A stretch of DNA of 33,151 nt from Nocardioides psychrotolerans (GCF_900113685.1 NZ_FOQG01000029.1:1-33151), one strand, 5' to 3'; shown: positions 7,543 to 15,860, numbered from the stretch's first letter. Numbers and translations are program-made. Notes: a model not told the origin generated them from the sequence alone.

Positions 7543-8127
7543 GTGTCCAGTCAGGTGTCCAGCATCCCGCGGCGTGAGCCCAACGCGCGGCAGACCGAGA
7601 CCGCCGAGCGGCTGCTCGCGGCCGGCGCCGAGGAGCTGCGCGAAGTCGGCGTCGAGGCGCTCACCATCCGCACGGTGGCCCTGCGGGCGGGCGTCTCGGC
7701 CGCGACGGCCTACACCTACCTCTCGTCGAAGAACCACCTCTTCGCCGAGCTCTTCCTGCGCCACCTCACCGCCGAGGCAGCCGCAGACACGGCGTACGAC
7801 GCCACTGACGCGACCAGCCGCGTCCAGCAGGTGACGCGCCGGATGACGACCTCGCTGGCGACCGAGCCGGCGCTGGCCGCAGGCGCGACGCAGGCACTGC
7901 TCGGCACCGACCCGGACGTCGAGCGGCTGCGGCTGCGCATCGGCGCGGAGTTCGTCGAGCGGTTCAAGGTCGCACTGGGCGAGAAGGCGGACCCGGTCGT
8001 GCTCGAGACCCTGACGCTGGCCTTTTCCGGCGCGCTGCTCCAGGCCGGCATGGGCCTCATGACCTACACCGAGATGGGCGAGCGGCTCGACGCCGTCGTC
8101 GCCGTGATCCTCAAGGGGAACCAGTGA
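7543..8127 (+). CDS. TetR family transcriptional regulator
   Basis: A 194-aa regulator. The N-terminal TetR DNA-binding domain spans residues about 15-65: ARQTETAERLLAAGAEEL, then LTIRTVALRAGVSAATAYTYLSSKNHLFAELF, the classic recognition helix ending in Y-x-Y/F-x-x-K. The rest is a helical ligand-binding domain. It is the first gene of the P450 operon and its stop overlaps the start of the next gene (GTGA). Its position matches Rv0767c of the M. tuberculosis CYP51/CYP123 region. It probably represses the operon, itself and the divergent 406-aa gene. The inducer is unknown; a sterol or acyl-CoA intermediate would be a reasonable guess. Confidence 0.9.
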   Translation: MSSQVSSIPRREPNARQTETAERLLAAGAEELREVGVEALTIRTVALRAGVSAATAYTYLSSKNHLFAELFLRHLTAEAAADTAYDATDATSRVQQVTRRMTTSLATEPALAAGATQALLGTDPDVERLRLRIGAEFVERFKVALGEKADPVVLETLTLAFSGALLQAGMGLMTYTEMGERLDAVVAVILKGNQ

Positions 8128-9332
8128 CCGAGATCCAGTTCGACCCCTACGACTACGCGTTCCAGGACGATCCCTACCCGGTCTATGCCCGGCTGCGGGC
8201 CGAGGATCCCCTGCACCACCACGAGGTCGACGACCTGTGGGTGCTCTCGCGGCACGCCGACATCCAGCACGCGATCCGCACCGAGGGCGTCTACTCCAAC
8301 GCGATGGGCGTCTCCCTCGACGCCAGCGCGTGGAACAAGGACGCGCACCGGGTGATGTCCTTCCTCGCGATGGACCCGCCGCGCCAGACGCGGCTGCGCT
8401 CCCTGGTCTCCAAGGGCTTCACGCCGCGCCGGGTGCGCGAGCTCGAGCCGCAGATCCAGCGCCTCACGGACCGCTACCTCGACCGCGCGCTCGAGGACGA
8501 CTCCTTCGACTGGATCGAGGACTTCGCCGGCAAGCTCCCGATGGACGTCATCTCCGAGATGATGGGCGTGCCGGAGGCCGACCGCGACGAGCTGCGCCGC
8601 CTCGCCGACCTGCTCGTGCACCGCGAGGACGGCGTGCGCGACGTGCCGCAGGCCGGCGTGGAGGCCGCGCTGGTGCTCGTCGGCTACTACGCCGACATGC
8701 TCACCGAGCGCAGGAAGCAGCCGACCGAGGACCTCACCAGCGCCCTCCTCGCGGTCGACGACGAGGGCGACCGGCTCACCGACGAGGAGATCATCGGCTT
8801 CCTCTTCCTCATGGTCGTGGCCGGCAACGAGACCACCACCAAGCTCCTCGGCAACGCGCTCTTCCACCTCACCCGCCACCCCGACCAGCTCGCCAAGGTC
8901 TTCGACGACGCCGAGCAGGCGGCCGACCCGGTGGTGCCGTGGATCGAGGAGACGCTGCGCTTCGACCCCTCCACCCAGGTGCTCGCCCGCCACCTCCTCG
9001 CCGACGTCGAGCTGCATGGCAAGGTCGCCCCCGCGGGCTCCAAGCTGCTGCTCGTGATCGGCTCCGCCAACCGCGACGAGACCGTCTTCTCGCGACCTGA
9101 CGACTACGACATCCGCCGCGACAAGGCCGAGGTCGCCCAGCTCCTCAGCTTCGGCGGCGGTCGACACTTCTGCCTCGGCGCCAACCTCGCCCGGCTCGAG
9201 GCCCAGGTCGCCCTGCGCGAGCTCGTACGACGGGTGCGCACCGTCGAGGTCGACCACCAGGCCGCGGTGCGCGTCCACTCGACGAGCGTCCGGGGCTTCT
9301 CGGCCATGCCGGTGCGGGTGGAGAAGCGATGA
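8124..9332 (+). CDS. Cytochrome P450, CYP123-like
   Basis: A 402-aa soluble class-I bacterial P450. Landmarks: oxygen-activating I-helix A233-G-N-E236-T-T, ExxR pair E276/R279, and heme loop FGGGRHFC350LGANLARLE with the axial cysteine. Residues 84-100 (SFLAMDPPRQTRLRSLVSKGFTPR) are the C-helix region that contacts heme propionates. It would hydroxylate a hydrophobic substrate using electrons from a ferredoxin, probably the one encoded two genes downstream. The CYP123 label comes from gene order (TetR, P450, SDR, CYP51, ferredoxin as in Rv0767c-Rv0763c) and equal length; a formal alignment is needed. GTG 8124 overlaps the TetR stop and has AAGGGG upstream. Confidence 0.85.
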   Translation: MTEIQFDPYDYAFQDDPYPVYARLRAEDPLHHHEVDDLWVLSRHADIQHAIRTEGVYSNAMGVSLDASAWNKDAHRVMSFLAMDPPRQTRLRSLVSKGFTPRRVRELEPQIQRLTDRYLDRALEDDSFDWIEDFAGKLPMDVISEMMGVPEADRDELRRLADLLVHREDGVRDVPQAGVEAALVLVGYYADMLTERRKQPTEDLTSALLAVDDEGDRLTDEEIIGFLFLMVVAGNETTTKLLGNALFHLTRHPDQLAKVFDDAEQAADPVVPWIEETLRFDPSTQVLARHLLADVELHGKVAPAGSKLLLVIGSANRDETVFSRPDDYDIRRDKAEVAQLLSFGGGRHFCLGANLARLEAQVALRELVRRVRTVEVDHQAAVRVHSTSVRGFSAMPVRVEKR

Positions 9333-10111
9333 GCAGGTATGCCCAGCCCGACCGCCGCCCCGCGGTCGTCGCCGGTGCCTCGTCCGGGATCGGCGCGGCC
9401 ACGGCCCTGGCCCTCGCGGCCGCGGGCTTCCCGGTGGCGCTCGGGGCACGTCGTACGGACAAGTGCGAGGACGTCGCGACGGCGATCCGCGACGCGGGCG
9501 GCGAGGCCGTGGTGCACGCGCTCGACGTGACCGACGACGACTCCGTCGCCGCCTTCGCCTCGGCAGTAACGAGCGACCTCGGCGACATCGAGGTCGTCAT
9601 CAGCAACGCCGGCTCCGTGGGGCCCGGCACCATCCACGAGGTCCCGACCGAGCGCTTCGGCCAGGAGCTCGACCTCGCGGTCCTCGGCGCCCACCGGCTG
9701 GTGCGGGCGTTCGTCCCGTCGATGATCACGCGCCAACGCGGCGACATCCTCTTCGTCTCCTCCGACGTGGCCGTGCGGCCGCGTCCCTTCATGTCGTCCT
9801 ACGCCGCCGGCAAGTGGGGCCTCGAGGGCATGGCCCAGGCGCTGCAGATGGAACTGGAGGGCACCGGCGTGCGCGCCAGCATCGTGCGCCCCGGCCCGAC
9901 CTGGAGCGAGATGGGCGCCGACTGGGACGTCGACCAGGCCGCCTTCGTGCTCGAGCAGTGGGTGCGCTTCGGGCTGGCCCGGCACCCGCACTTCATGAAG
10001 CCCACCGCGATCGCCGACGCGATCACCACGGTCGTCAGCGCACCACGCGGCGTCCACCTCAATCTCGTCGAGGTCTCTCCCGAGGCCCCGATCACCCAGC
10101 AGGAGGCGTGA
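9329..10111 (+). CDS. Short-chain dehydrogenase/reductase (Rv0765c-like)
   Basis: A 260-aa classical SDR. The Rossmann glycine motif GASSGIG is near residue 15, SNAGS near 92, and the catalytic residues are S145, Y158 and K162 (YAAGK). An arginine after the first strand (ARRTDK) favours NADP(H). It is encoded between the two P450 genes with ATGA overlap at the start and TGATG overlap at the end, so it is translated as part of the operon. It probably oxidises or reduces a hydroxyl or keto group made by one of the P450s. By synteny it corresponds to Rv0765c; the substrate is unknown. Confidence 0.85.
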   Translation: MSRYAQPDRRPAVVAGASSGIGAATALALAAAGFPVALGARRTDKCEDVATAIRDAGGEAVVHALDVTDDDSVAAFASAVTSDLGDIEVVISNAGSVGPGTIHEVPTERFGQELDLAVLGAHRLVRAFVPSMITRQRGDILFVSSDVAVRPRPFMSSYAAGKWGLEGMAQALQMELEGTGVRASIVRPGPTWSEMGADWDVDQAAFVLEQWVRFGLARHPHFMKPTAIADAITTVVSAPRGVHLNLVEVSPEAPITQQEA

Positions 10112-11454
10112 TGAGCAAGCCTCAGGCAGACATCCCGGAGGTTTCCTACGCCGTGCCCGACGACGGCTACGGCCACCTCGCGGAGCTGCGCACCGACCCG
10201 ATCAGCCTGCTGATGCGGGTGCGTGAGGAGTGCGGCGACATCGGCCGCTTCCGGCTGGCCGAGCGCGACGTCGTGATGGTCTCCGGCGCCGAGGCCAACG
10301 AGCAGTTCTTCCGCGCCCCGGACTCGACGCTGGACCAGGCGGCGGCGTACCCCTTCATGACGCCCATCTTCGGCGAGGGTGTCGTCTTCGATGCCTCGCC
10401 CGAGGAGCGCCAGCAGATGCTGAAGAACCAGGCGCTGCGCGGCGACATGATGCGCGGGCACGCGGCGACCATCGAGGCCGAGATCAACCGGATGGTCAGC
10501 CAGTGGGGCGACGAGGGCGAGATCGACCTGCTCGACTGGTTCGCCGAGCTGACGATCTACACCACCAGCAGCTGCCTGATCGGCAAGCCCTTCCGCGAGG
10601 AGCTCGACGCGTCCTTCGCCGAGCACTACCACCACCTCGAGAAGGGCACCGACGCGTTGGCCTACGTCGATGCCTATGCCGACATCGAGTCCTTCCGCCA
10701 GCGCGACGCGGCCCGCGTGGCGCTGGTCGCGCTCGTGCAGGCGATCATCGACAAGCGGGTGGCGCGTGGCACGGTGCCCAAGGAGGAGCGCGACCTGCTC
10801 GACGTGCTGATCTCCGTCGACTACGGCGCCGACCTGATCACCGGCATCTTCATCTCGATGATGTTCGCCGGGCACCACACCTCGTCGGGCACCGCGGCCT
10901 GGGGCCTGATCGAGCTGATGCGTCACCCCGAGCAGATGTCGGACGTGGTCGCGGAGCTCGACGACCTCTACGCCGACGGCTCTGACATCTCCTTCCAGGC
11001 GCTGCGCTCGATCCCGCGCCTCGAGGCGGTGCTCAAGGAGACGCTCCGGCTGCACCCGCCGCTGATCATCCTGCTGCGTCTGGTGCAGGAGGAGATCGAG
11101 CTGGCCGGCCACACCATCGCGCCAGGCACGATGGTCGCGGCGTCGCCCAAGGTCTCCAACCGGATCGGTGAGGACTTCCCCGAGCCGGAGTCCTTTGATC
11201 CGGGCCGCTACCTGGACCCGCGCCAGGAGGACCTGGTCAACCGCTGGACCTGGATCCCCTTCGGTGCCGGCAAGCACCGCTGCGTCGGCTCGGCGTTCGC
11301 GATGATGCAGCTCAAGGCGATCTTCTCGGTGATCCTGCGCGACTACGAGTTCGAGATGACCCAGCCGTCGGAGGACTACCGCGACGACGTCTCCAAGATG
11401 GTCATCCAGCTCCAGCAGCCCTGCCGCGTGAAGTACAAGCGGCGGTCGCGATGA
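10111..11454 (+). CDS. cyp51: Sterol 14-alpha-demethylase CYP51
   Basis: A 447-aa P450 closely resembling M. tuberculosis CYP51 as I recall it. It has the B'-helix/BC-loop signature YPFMTPIFGEGVVFDAS, the CYP51-specific I-helix A253-G-H-H-T257, ETLR at 310-313, WTWIPFGAGKH and axial C391 in HRCVG, followed by DYEFEM near the C-terminus. CYP51 removes the 14-alpha-methyl group of lanosterol-type sterols in three oxidations, releasing formate. The physiological substrate in actinobacteria lacking sterol synthesis is unsettled. AGGAGG four bases before ATG 10111 supports the start. The soluble, anchor-free N-terminus fits the bacterial type. The ferredoxin gene follows directly, as in Rv0764c-Rv0763c. 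Confidence 0.95.
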   Translation: MSKPQADIPEVSYAVPDDGYGHLAELRTDPISLLMRVREECGDIGRFRLAERDVVMVSGAEANEQFFRAPDSTLDQAAAYPFMTPIFGEGVVFDASPEERQQMLKNQALRGDMMRGHAATIEAEINRMVSQWGDEGEIDLLDWFAELTIYTTSSCLIGKPFREELDASFAEHYHHLEKGTDALAYVDAYADIESFRQRDAARVALVALVQAIIDKRVARGTVPKEERDLLDVLISVDYGADLITGIFISMMFAGHHTSSGTAAWGLIELMRHPEQMSDVVAELDDLYADGSDISFQALRSIPRLEAVLKETLRLHPPLIILLRLVQEEIELAGHTIAPGTMVAASPKVSNRIGEDFPEPESFDPGRYLDPRQEDLVNRWTWIPFGAGKHRCVGSAFAMMQLKAIFSVILRDYEFEMTQPSEDYRDDVSKMVIQLQQPCRVKYKRRSR

Positions 11455-11678
11455 CGGCGACCATGCGCGTGAGGGCGGATCTGGACCTGTGCCAGGGCCA
11501 CCAGATGTGTCAGGGCGAGGCGCCCGACGTCTTCGGGTTCGACGAGGACGCCGACCTCGTCGTGGTCCTGCAGGAGCACCCCGAGGAGTCCCTGCGGCCG
11601 CAGGTCCTCGCCGCAGTGAAGTACTGCCCAGCGATGGCGCTGGGTCTGCTCGATCAACGAAAGGACGCCGATGACTGA
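11451..11678 (+). CDS. 3Fe-4S-type ferredoxin, P450 redox partner
   Basis: A 75-aa ferredoxin with ligands C14-QGH17QM-C20 and C59-P60. A histidine replaces the second cysteine of the usual CxxCxxC, as in the Rv0763c-type ferredoxins that serve actinobacterial P450s; these normally carry a [3Fe-4S] cluster, though the His could in principle tune or bind a fourth iron. It would pass single electrons from a ferredoxin reductase to CYP51 and probably the CYP123-like enzyme. No ferredoxin reductase is encoded in this window, so one must be supplied from elsewhere. Its start overlaps the CYP51 stop (ATGA) and its end overlaps the next gene by 8 bp. Confidence 0.9.
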   Translation: MTATMRVRADLDLCQGHQMCQGEAPDVFGFDEDADLVVVLQEHPEESLRPQVLAAVKYCPAMALGLLDQRKDADD

Positions 11679-12285
11679 CCTGACCCGCGCCGAGATCGAG
11701 GAGTTCTGGGAGACCTGGCTGGAGGGCAACCGGGAGGCCGAGCGCTCGGGCGACTGGCGGGTGCTCGCCGAGTTCTACGCCGAGGACGCCAGCTATGGCT
11801 GGATGTATTCCCCCGACGAGCACTTCATGGCCGTCGGTCGCGACCAGATCCGCGACTGGGCGATCGGCATCGAGATGGACGGTCTCGACGGCTGGCACTA
11901 CGACTACCAGTGCACGATGATCGACGACGCCAAGTCGATGGTCCTCGGCTTCTGGAAGCAGAAGTCCGGCATCCTCGACGACTCCGGCAAGGAGTACGAG
12001 ATCCTCGGCATCGGTGGCTCGTGGTTCGGCCTCGAGCGACAGGTCGGTGGCGCTGACGACGGCCTGGTCAAGATCGCCTGGCAGCGCGACTGGTTCGACA
12101 TGCCATCGACCGCGCACACCTTCGTGGAGATCATCAAGGCCGGCAAGGCGCCCGAGACGCTGCTCAAGCGGATGTCGGTCAGTGGCCTCGAGGTCCCCGG
12201 GCACTACCGGCACGCCGACATCCCGTCCTCGGTCTGGCCGCCGCCGGTCGAGGCCGGCGACCACGTCACGCAGGAGCGCGCATGA
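11671..12285 (+). CDS. NTF2/SnoaL-like protein in the P450 operon
   Basis: A 204-aa protein, longer than the usual 130-150 aa of the NTF2-like fold. Residues 5-60 (FWETWLEGNREAERSGDWRVLAEFYAEDASY) show the N-terminal helix pair and first strand of SnoaL-like cone folds; the middle is strand-rich (WHYDYQCTMIDD, VLGFWKQK). It then has a C-terminal extension after about residue 150. NTF2-like proteins act as isomerases, cyclases, dehydratases or binding proteins; no catalytic residue can be named safely. It sits between ferredoxin and aldehyde dehydrogenase with overlaps on both sides, so it is surely co-translated. It may correspond to Rv0762c; I am not certain of that match. Confidence 0.7.
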   Translation: MTDLTRAEIEEFWETWLEGNREAERSGDWRVLAEFYAEDASYGWMYSPDEHFMAVGRDQIRDWAIGIEMDGLDGWHYDYQCTMIDDAKSMVLGFWKQKSGILDDSGKEYEILGIGGSWFGLERQVGGADDGLVKIAWQRDWFDMPSTAHTFVEIIKAGKAPETLLKRMSVSGLEVPGHYRHADIPSSVWPPPVEAGDHVTQERA

Positions 12286-13733
12286 CCGCGCCCGCCCAGC
12301 TCCTGATCGACGGCAAGCTGACGTCGGCGAGCGACGGGGCGTCGTACGCGATCCTCAACCCGGCCACGGGTCTGGAGATCGGCCGGGCGCCGGATGCCAC
12401 CGCCGAGGACGTCGACGCCGCGATCGCCGCGGCCCGTCGCGCCTTCGACGAGAGCGACTGGTCGACCGACGTCGCGCTGCGGCTGCGCTGCCTGCGCCAG
12501 CTGCACGAGGCCCTGCTCGCTGAGAAGGTCGCCTTCGAGGCGCTCACGACCGCCGAGGTCGGCATGCCCGGCTTCATGATGGGCGCGGCCGGCTTCGACG
12601 TGCCCGTCGAGGGCCTCAAGTGGGTCACGGACCTGCTGGAGACCTACGAGTTCGAGACCGACCTCGGCGTCGCCGCGCCGATGGGCATCAAGAGCCGCCG
12701 GACCGTACGCCGTGAGCCGGTCGGCGTCGTCGCCGCCATCACGCCTTGGAACGTGCCGACCCAGATCAACCTCGCCAAGGTCGGCCCGGCGCTGGCGGCC
12801 GGCTGCACCGTGGTGCTCAAGCCGGCGCCGGACACCCCCTGGGTGGCCGCGGAGCTCGGGCGCCTGGTCGCGGAGCACACCGACATCCCGGCGGGTGTCT
12901 TCAACGTTGTCACCCCGCGCTCCCACGAGGTCGCGGCCGTGCTCTCGACCGACCCGCGCATCGACATGGTGTCCTTCACCGGCTCGACGGCGACCGGTCG
13001 CGCGATCATGGCGGCCGCCGCCCCGACGCTGAAGAAGGTCTTCCTCGAGCTCGGCGGCAAGTCCGCCGCGATCGCGCTCGACGACGCCGACGTCGCGTCC
13101 GTCGCCGGCGCGACGGCCTTCACCGCGTGCATCCACGCCGGTCAGGGCTGCGCGATCACGACGCGGCTGATCGTGCCCCGCGAGAAGTACGACGAGGCGG
13201 TGCAGGTCGCCGCCGCCACCATGGAGTCGATCGGCGCCAAGGACCCGGCCGACCCCGGCGCGATCTGCGGCCCGGTCATCAGCCAGGTCCAGCGCGACCG
13301 GGTCGAGGCCTACCTGCGCCTGGCCGTCGAGGAGGGTGGGAGCTTCGCCACCGGCGGCCACGTCATCGACCAGCCCGGCTTCTGGATCGAGCCCACGGTC
13401 GTCGCGGGCCTCGACAACACCTCACGGCTGGCGCAGGAGGAGATCTTCGGCCCGGTGCTCGTGGTGATCCCGCACGACGGCGACGACGACGCGGTCCGGA
13501 TCGCCAACGACTCGCCGTACGGGCTGTCGGGCTCGGTCGACTCGGGCTCCCTCGAGCACGCCTTGGCCGTTGCCGCCCGCATCCGCACCGGCACGCTGTC
13601 GGTCAACGGCGGCGTCTGGTTCAGCCCCGACGCCCCGTTCGGTGGCTACAAGCAGTCCGGCATCGGCCGGGAGATGGGCGTGGCCGGCTTCGAGGAGTAC
13701 CTCGAGACCAAGACGATCGCCGTACCCGCTTGA
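12282..13733 (+). CDS. NAD(P)-dependent aldehyde dehydrogenase (AldA/Rv0768-like)
   Basis: A 483-aa member of the ALDH superfamily, full length. The catalytic nucleophile is C290 (GQGC), the general base is E256 in LELGGKS, ITPWNVP lies near residue 152, cofactor-contacting FTGSTATGR near 230, and EIFGPVL lies near 387. It would oxidise an aldehyde to the acid, possibly the product of side-chain or methyl-group oxidation by the P450s; this is inference from the operon. Synteny with Rv0768 (aldA) is clear, but there the gene is divergent from the P450s while here it is co-directional. ATG 12282 overlaps the previous stop (ATGA). A 47-bp gap follows. Confidence 0.9.
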   Translation: MTAPAQLLIDGKLTSASDGASYAILNPATGLEIGRAPDATAEDVDAAIAAARRAFDESDWSTDVALRLRCLRQLHEALLAEKVAFEALTTAEVGMPGFMMGAAGFDVPVEGLKWVTDLLETYEFETDLGVAAPMGIKSRRTVRREPVGVVAAITPWNVPTQINLAKVGPALAAGCTVVLKPAPDTPWVAAELGRLVAEHTDIPAGVFNVVTPRSHEVAAVLSTDPRIDMVSFTGSTATGRAIMAAAAPTLKKVFLELGGKSAAIALDDADVASVAGATAFTACIHAGQGCAITTRLIVPREKYDEAVQVAAATMESIGAKDPADPGAICGPVISQVQRDRVEAYLRLAVEEGGSFATGGHVIDQPGFWIEPTVVAGLDNTSRLAQEEIFGPVLVVIPHDGDDDAVRIANDSPYGLSGSVDSGSLEHALAVAARIRTGTLSVNGGVWFSPDAPFGGYKQSGIGREMGVAGFEEYLETKTIAVPA

Positions 13734-13780
13734 GGATCTCTTCGCTCGCACCCTCAACCATCGAACTGAGAAGGAACAGC

Positions 13781-14527
13781 ATGAGACTGCAGGACAAGGT
13801 CGTCATCGTCACGGGCGCCGCGCAGGGCATCGGCGAGGCCTACGCGAAGGCGATCGCGAAGGAGGGCGCTGCCGTCGTGGTCGCCGACCTCAACACCGAG
13901 TCGGGGGAGCGGGTGGCGAAGGAGATCGAGGCCGACGGCGGCCGCGCGATCTTCGTCGAGACCGACGTCAGCTCCGCCGAGTCGGCCACCGCGATGGCCG
14001 AGCGCACCGTCGCCGAGCTCGGCGGGATCGACGGGCTGGTCAACAACGCCGCGATCTACGGCGAGATGCAGTTCGACCTGCTGATCAGCGTCGACTGGGA
14101 CTACTACAAGAAGTTCATGTCGGTGAACATGGACGGCGCGCTCGTCATGACCCGCGCGGTCTTCGGCCACATGCAGAAGCGCGGTGGCGGCTCGATCGTC
14201 AACCAGAGCTCGACCGCGGCCTACCTCTACTCCGGCTTCTACGGCCTCGCCAAGGTCGGCGTCAACGGACTCACCCACCAGCTCGCGCACGAGGTGGGCG
14301 GCATGGGCATCCGGGTCAACGCGATCGCCCCCGGCCCCACGGACACCGAGGCCACCCGCACCCAGGCCGGCGACGCCGCCAAGGACCTGGTCAAGGGACT
14401 CGCCCTGAAGCGGATGGGCCAGCCCGAGGACATGGTCGGCGCGTGCGTCTTCCTGCTCTCCGACGAGTCGTCGTGGGTGACCGGCCAGATCCTCGCCGTC
14501 GACGGCGGACAGACCTTCCGGGCATGA
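13781..14527 (+). CDS. Short-chain dehydrogenase/reductase (Rv0769-like)
   Basis: A 248-aa classical SDR with TGAAQGIG at residues 12-19, an acidic residue after the second strand (VVADLN), which favours NAD(H), NNAA near 88, S141-Y154-K158 as catalytic residues (YGLAK) and the C-terminal GQILAVDGGQ. AAGGA lies six bases before ATG 13781, the only gene in this operon preceded by a real gap (47 bp), so this start may be tuned separately or have its own promoter. It corresponds in order to Rv0769. It is probably a dehydrogenase for a hydroxylated intermediate; the substrate is unknown. Confidence 0.9.
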   Translation: MRLQDKVVIVTGAAQGIGEAYAKAIAKEGAAVVVADLNTESGERVAKEIEADGGRAIFVETDVSSAESATAMAERTVAELGGIDGLVNNAAIYGEMQFDLLISVDWDYYKKFMSVNMDGALVMTRAVFGHMQKRGGGSIVNQSSTAAYLYSGFYGLAKVGVNGLTHQLAHEVGGMGIRVNAIAPGPTDTEATRTQAGDAAKDLVKGLALKRMGQPEDMVGACVFLLSDESSWVTGQILAVDGGQTFRA

Positions 14528-15426
14528 GCGACCCCACCACCACCAGGGTCGGCTTCATCGGGCTCGGCAACATCGGCAAGCCGATGGCGCTGCGGCTCGC
14601 GTCTCAGGCGTCCTCGCGCAGCCTCGCGCTCTCGGTGTACGACGTCGCAGCCGAGCCCCTGGCCGAGCTCGCGGCCGCGGGCGCCCAGGTCGCGAGCAGC
14701 GTGGCCGCTCTCGCCGCGGACGTCGACGTGCTGTGCGTGATGGTGCGCGACGACGACCAGGTGCGCGACGTGCTCGGCGAGGTGCTCGGCCGATCAGAGA
14801 GGGACGGTGACCGGCTGACCGTCGTGGTCCACTCGACCGTCGCACCGACCACGCCCGGCGAGCTGGCCACCACGGCCGCGCGCCACGGCGTACGACTCGT
14901 CGACGCGCCGGTCAGCGGCGGCTCGATGGGCGCATCGGCGGGCACGCTCGCGATCATGGTCGGCGGGTCCGACGACGCGTTCGCCACGGTCCGTCCGGTC
15001 CTGGACGCGATGGCCAGCCTGGTCGTGCATGCCGGACCGATCGGCGCGGGCACGACGTTCAAGCTGGCCCGCAACCTGATGCACTTCGTCGCGTTCACGG
15101 CTGCCACCGAGGCGCAACGACTCGCCGAGGCGGCCGGCCTGGACCTCAAGGTCCTGGGCGACGTCGTGCGCCACACCGACGCCATCACCGGCGGCCCCGG
15201 CGCGATCATGCACCGCGAGACCGCGGCCCCGATCGCGGAGGGCGACTTCTGGCATGGTGTCTTCACCCACGTCAGAGCGCTCGGCGAGAAGGACCTCGGC
15301 TTCGCCACCGACCTGGCCGACCAGCTCGGCGTCGAGGTGCCCCTCGCGCGGCTCGCGCTCGAGCGGCTCGGGCCCGGGCTGGGCCTCGAGGAGCACGACC
15401 CACCAGACACAGAGGAGTCCTCATGA
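14524..15426 (+). CDS. 3-hydroxyisobutyrate dehydrogenase family protein (Rv0770-like)
   Basis: A 300-aa beta-hydroxyacid dehydrogenase. The N-terminal Rossmann motif is GFIGLGNIG, the substrate-site signature DAPVSGG is near residue 128, and the catalytic lysine K180 lies in GTTFKLARNLM, followed by the all-helical C-terminal domain. The family oxidises short beta-hydroxy acids or reduces semialdehydes with NAD(P). The true substrate here is unknown; the operon makes an oxidised isoprenoid or sterol fragment possible. The ATG overlaps the preceding SDR stop (ATGA), and its own stop overlaps the next start. Confidence 0.9.
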   Translation: MSDPTTTRVGFIGLGNIGKPMALRLASQASSRSLALSVYDVAAEPLAELAAAGAQVASSVAALAADVDVLCVMVRDDDQVRDVLGEVLGRSERDGDRLTVVVHSTVAPTTPGELATTAARHGVRLVDAPVSGGSMGASAGTLAIMVGGSDDAFATVRPVLDAMASLVVHAGPIGAGTTFKLARNLMHFVAFTAATEAQRLAEAAGLDLKVLGDVVRHTDAITGGPGAIMHRETAAPIAEGDFWHGVFTHVRALGEKDLGFATDLADQLGVEVPLARLALERLGPGLGLEEHDPPDTEESS

Positions 15427-15860
15427 CCGGCAAGTTCGACGACCTCCCGGAGAAGCGCCGTCAGGGTCTGGAGAAGATGGAGGAGGTCTACGGCTTCGAC
15501 ATCACCGACGGCGCCGGCGACTTCTTCGGCTACACCGCCGACCACCTCTTCGCCGACATCTGGCAGCGCGAGGGCCTCTCCGACCGCGACCGGCGGCTGC
15601 TGCTGATCGGGCTGCTCGCCGGCACCGGCGGCGCGGACGTGCTCGGCATCCAGATCCCCGCGGCCCACGCCAACGGTGAGCTCGACGACCTGGCGCTGCG
15701 GGAGATCGTGATCTTCCTGTGCCACTACGCCGGGTGGCCCAACGGTGCGCGGATCAACTCGATTGTCGAGGAGACGATCGCCAGGGCGACCCGGCCACCT
15801 GGGCGAACCGACCCGCAGAACGCGTCGGACGTGGGAGAGGGGGCGTCCGCACCCCCGTGA
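15423..15860 (+). CDS. Carboxymuconolactone decarboxylase-like protein (Rv0771-like)
   Basis: A 145-aa all-helical protein of the CMD/AhpD-like fold. It carries LSDRDRRLLLIGLLAGTG near residues 55-72, then AHANGELDDLALREIVIFLCHYAGWPNG, matching the conserved helices of gamma-carboxymuconolactone decarboxylase. No CxxC is present, so it is not an AhpD-type peroxidase reductant. True CMDs act on protocatechuate-pathway lactones; this operon homologue probably does something else. The last ~20 residues are low complexity and overlap the terminator hairpin. It is the final gene of the operon, as Rv0771 ends the corresponding mycobacterial set. Confidence 0.85.
   Translation: MTGKFDDLPEKRRQGLEKMEEVYGFDITDGAGDFFGYTADHLFADIWQREGLSDRDRRLLLIGLLAGTGGADVLGIQIPAAHANGELDDLALREIVIFLCHYAGWPNGARINSIVEETIARATRPPGRTDPQNASDVGEGASAPP

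Noticed and set aside
9799..12264. 821-codon minus-strand open frame across the CYP51 region
   Set aside because: Composed of His/Asp/Val-rich filler typical of antisense frames; CYP51, ferredoxin and NTF2-like proteins are on the other strand.
6276..15860. Secondary-metabolite gene cluster
   Set aside because: No PKS, NRPS, terpene synthase or other scaffold-building enzyme; the gene set matches the conserved CYP51 neighbourhood instead.
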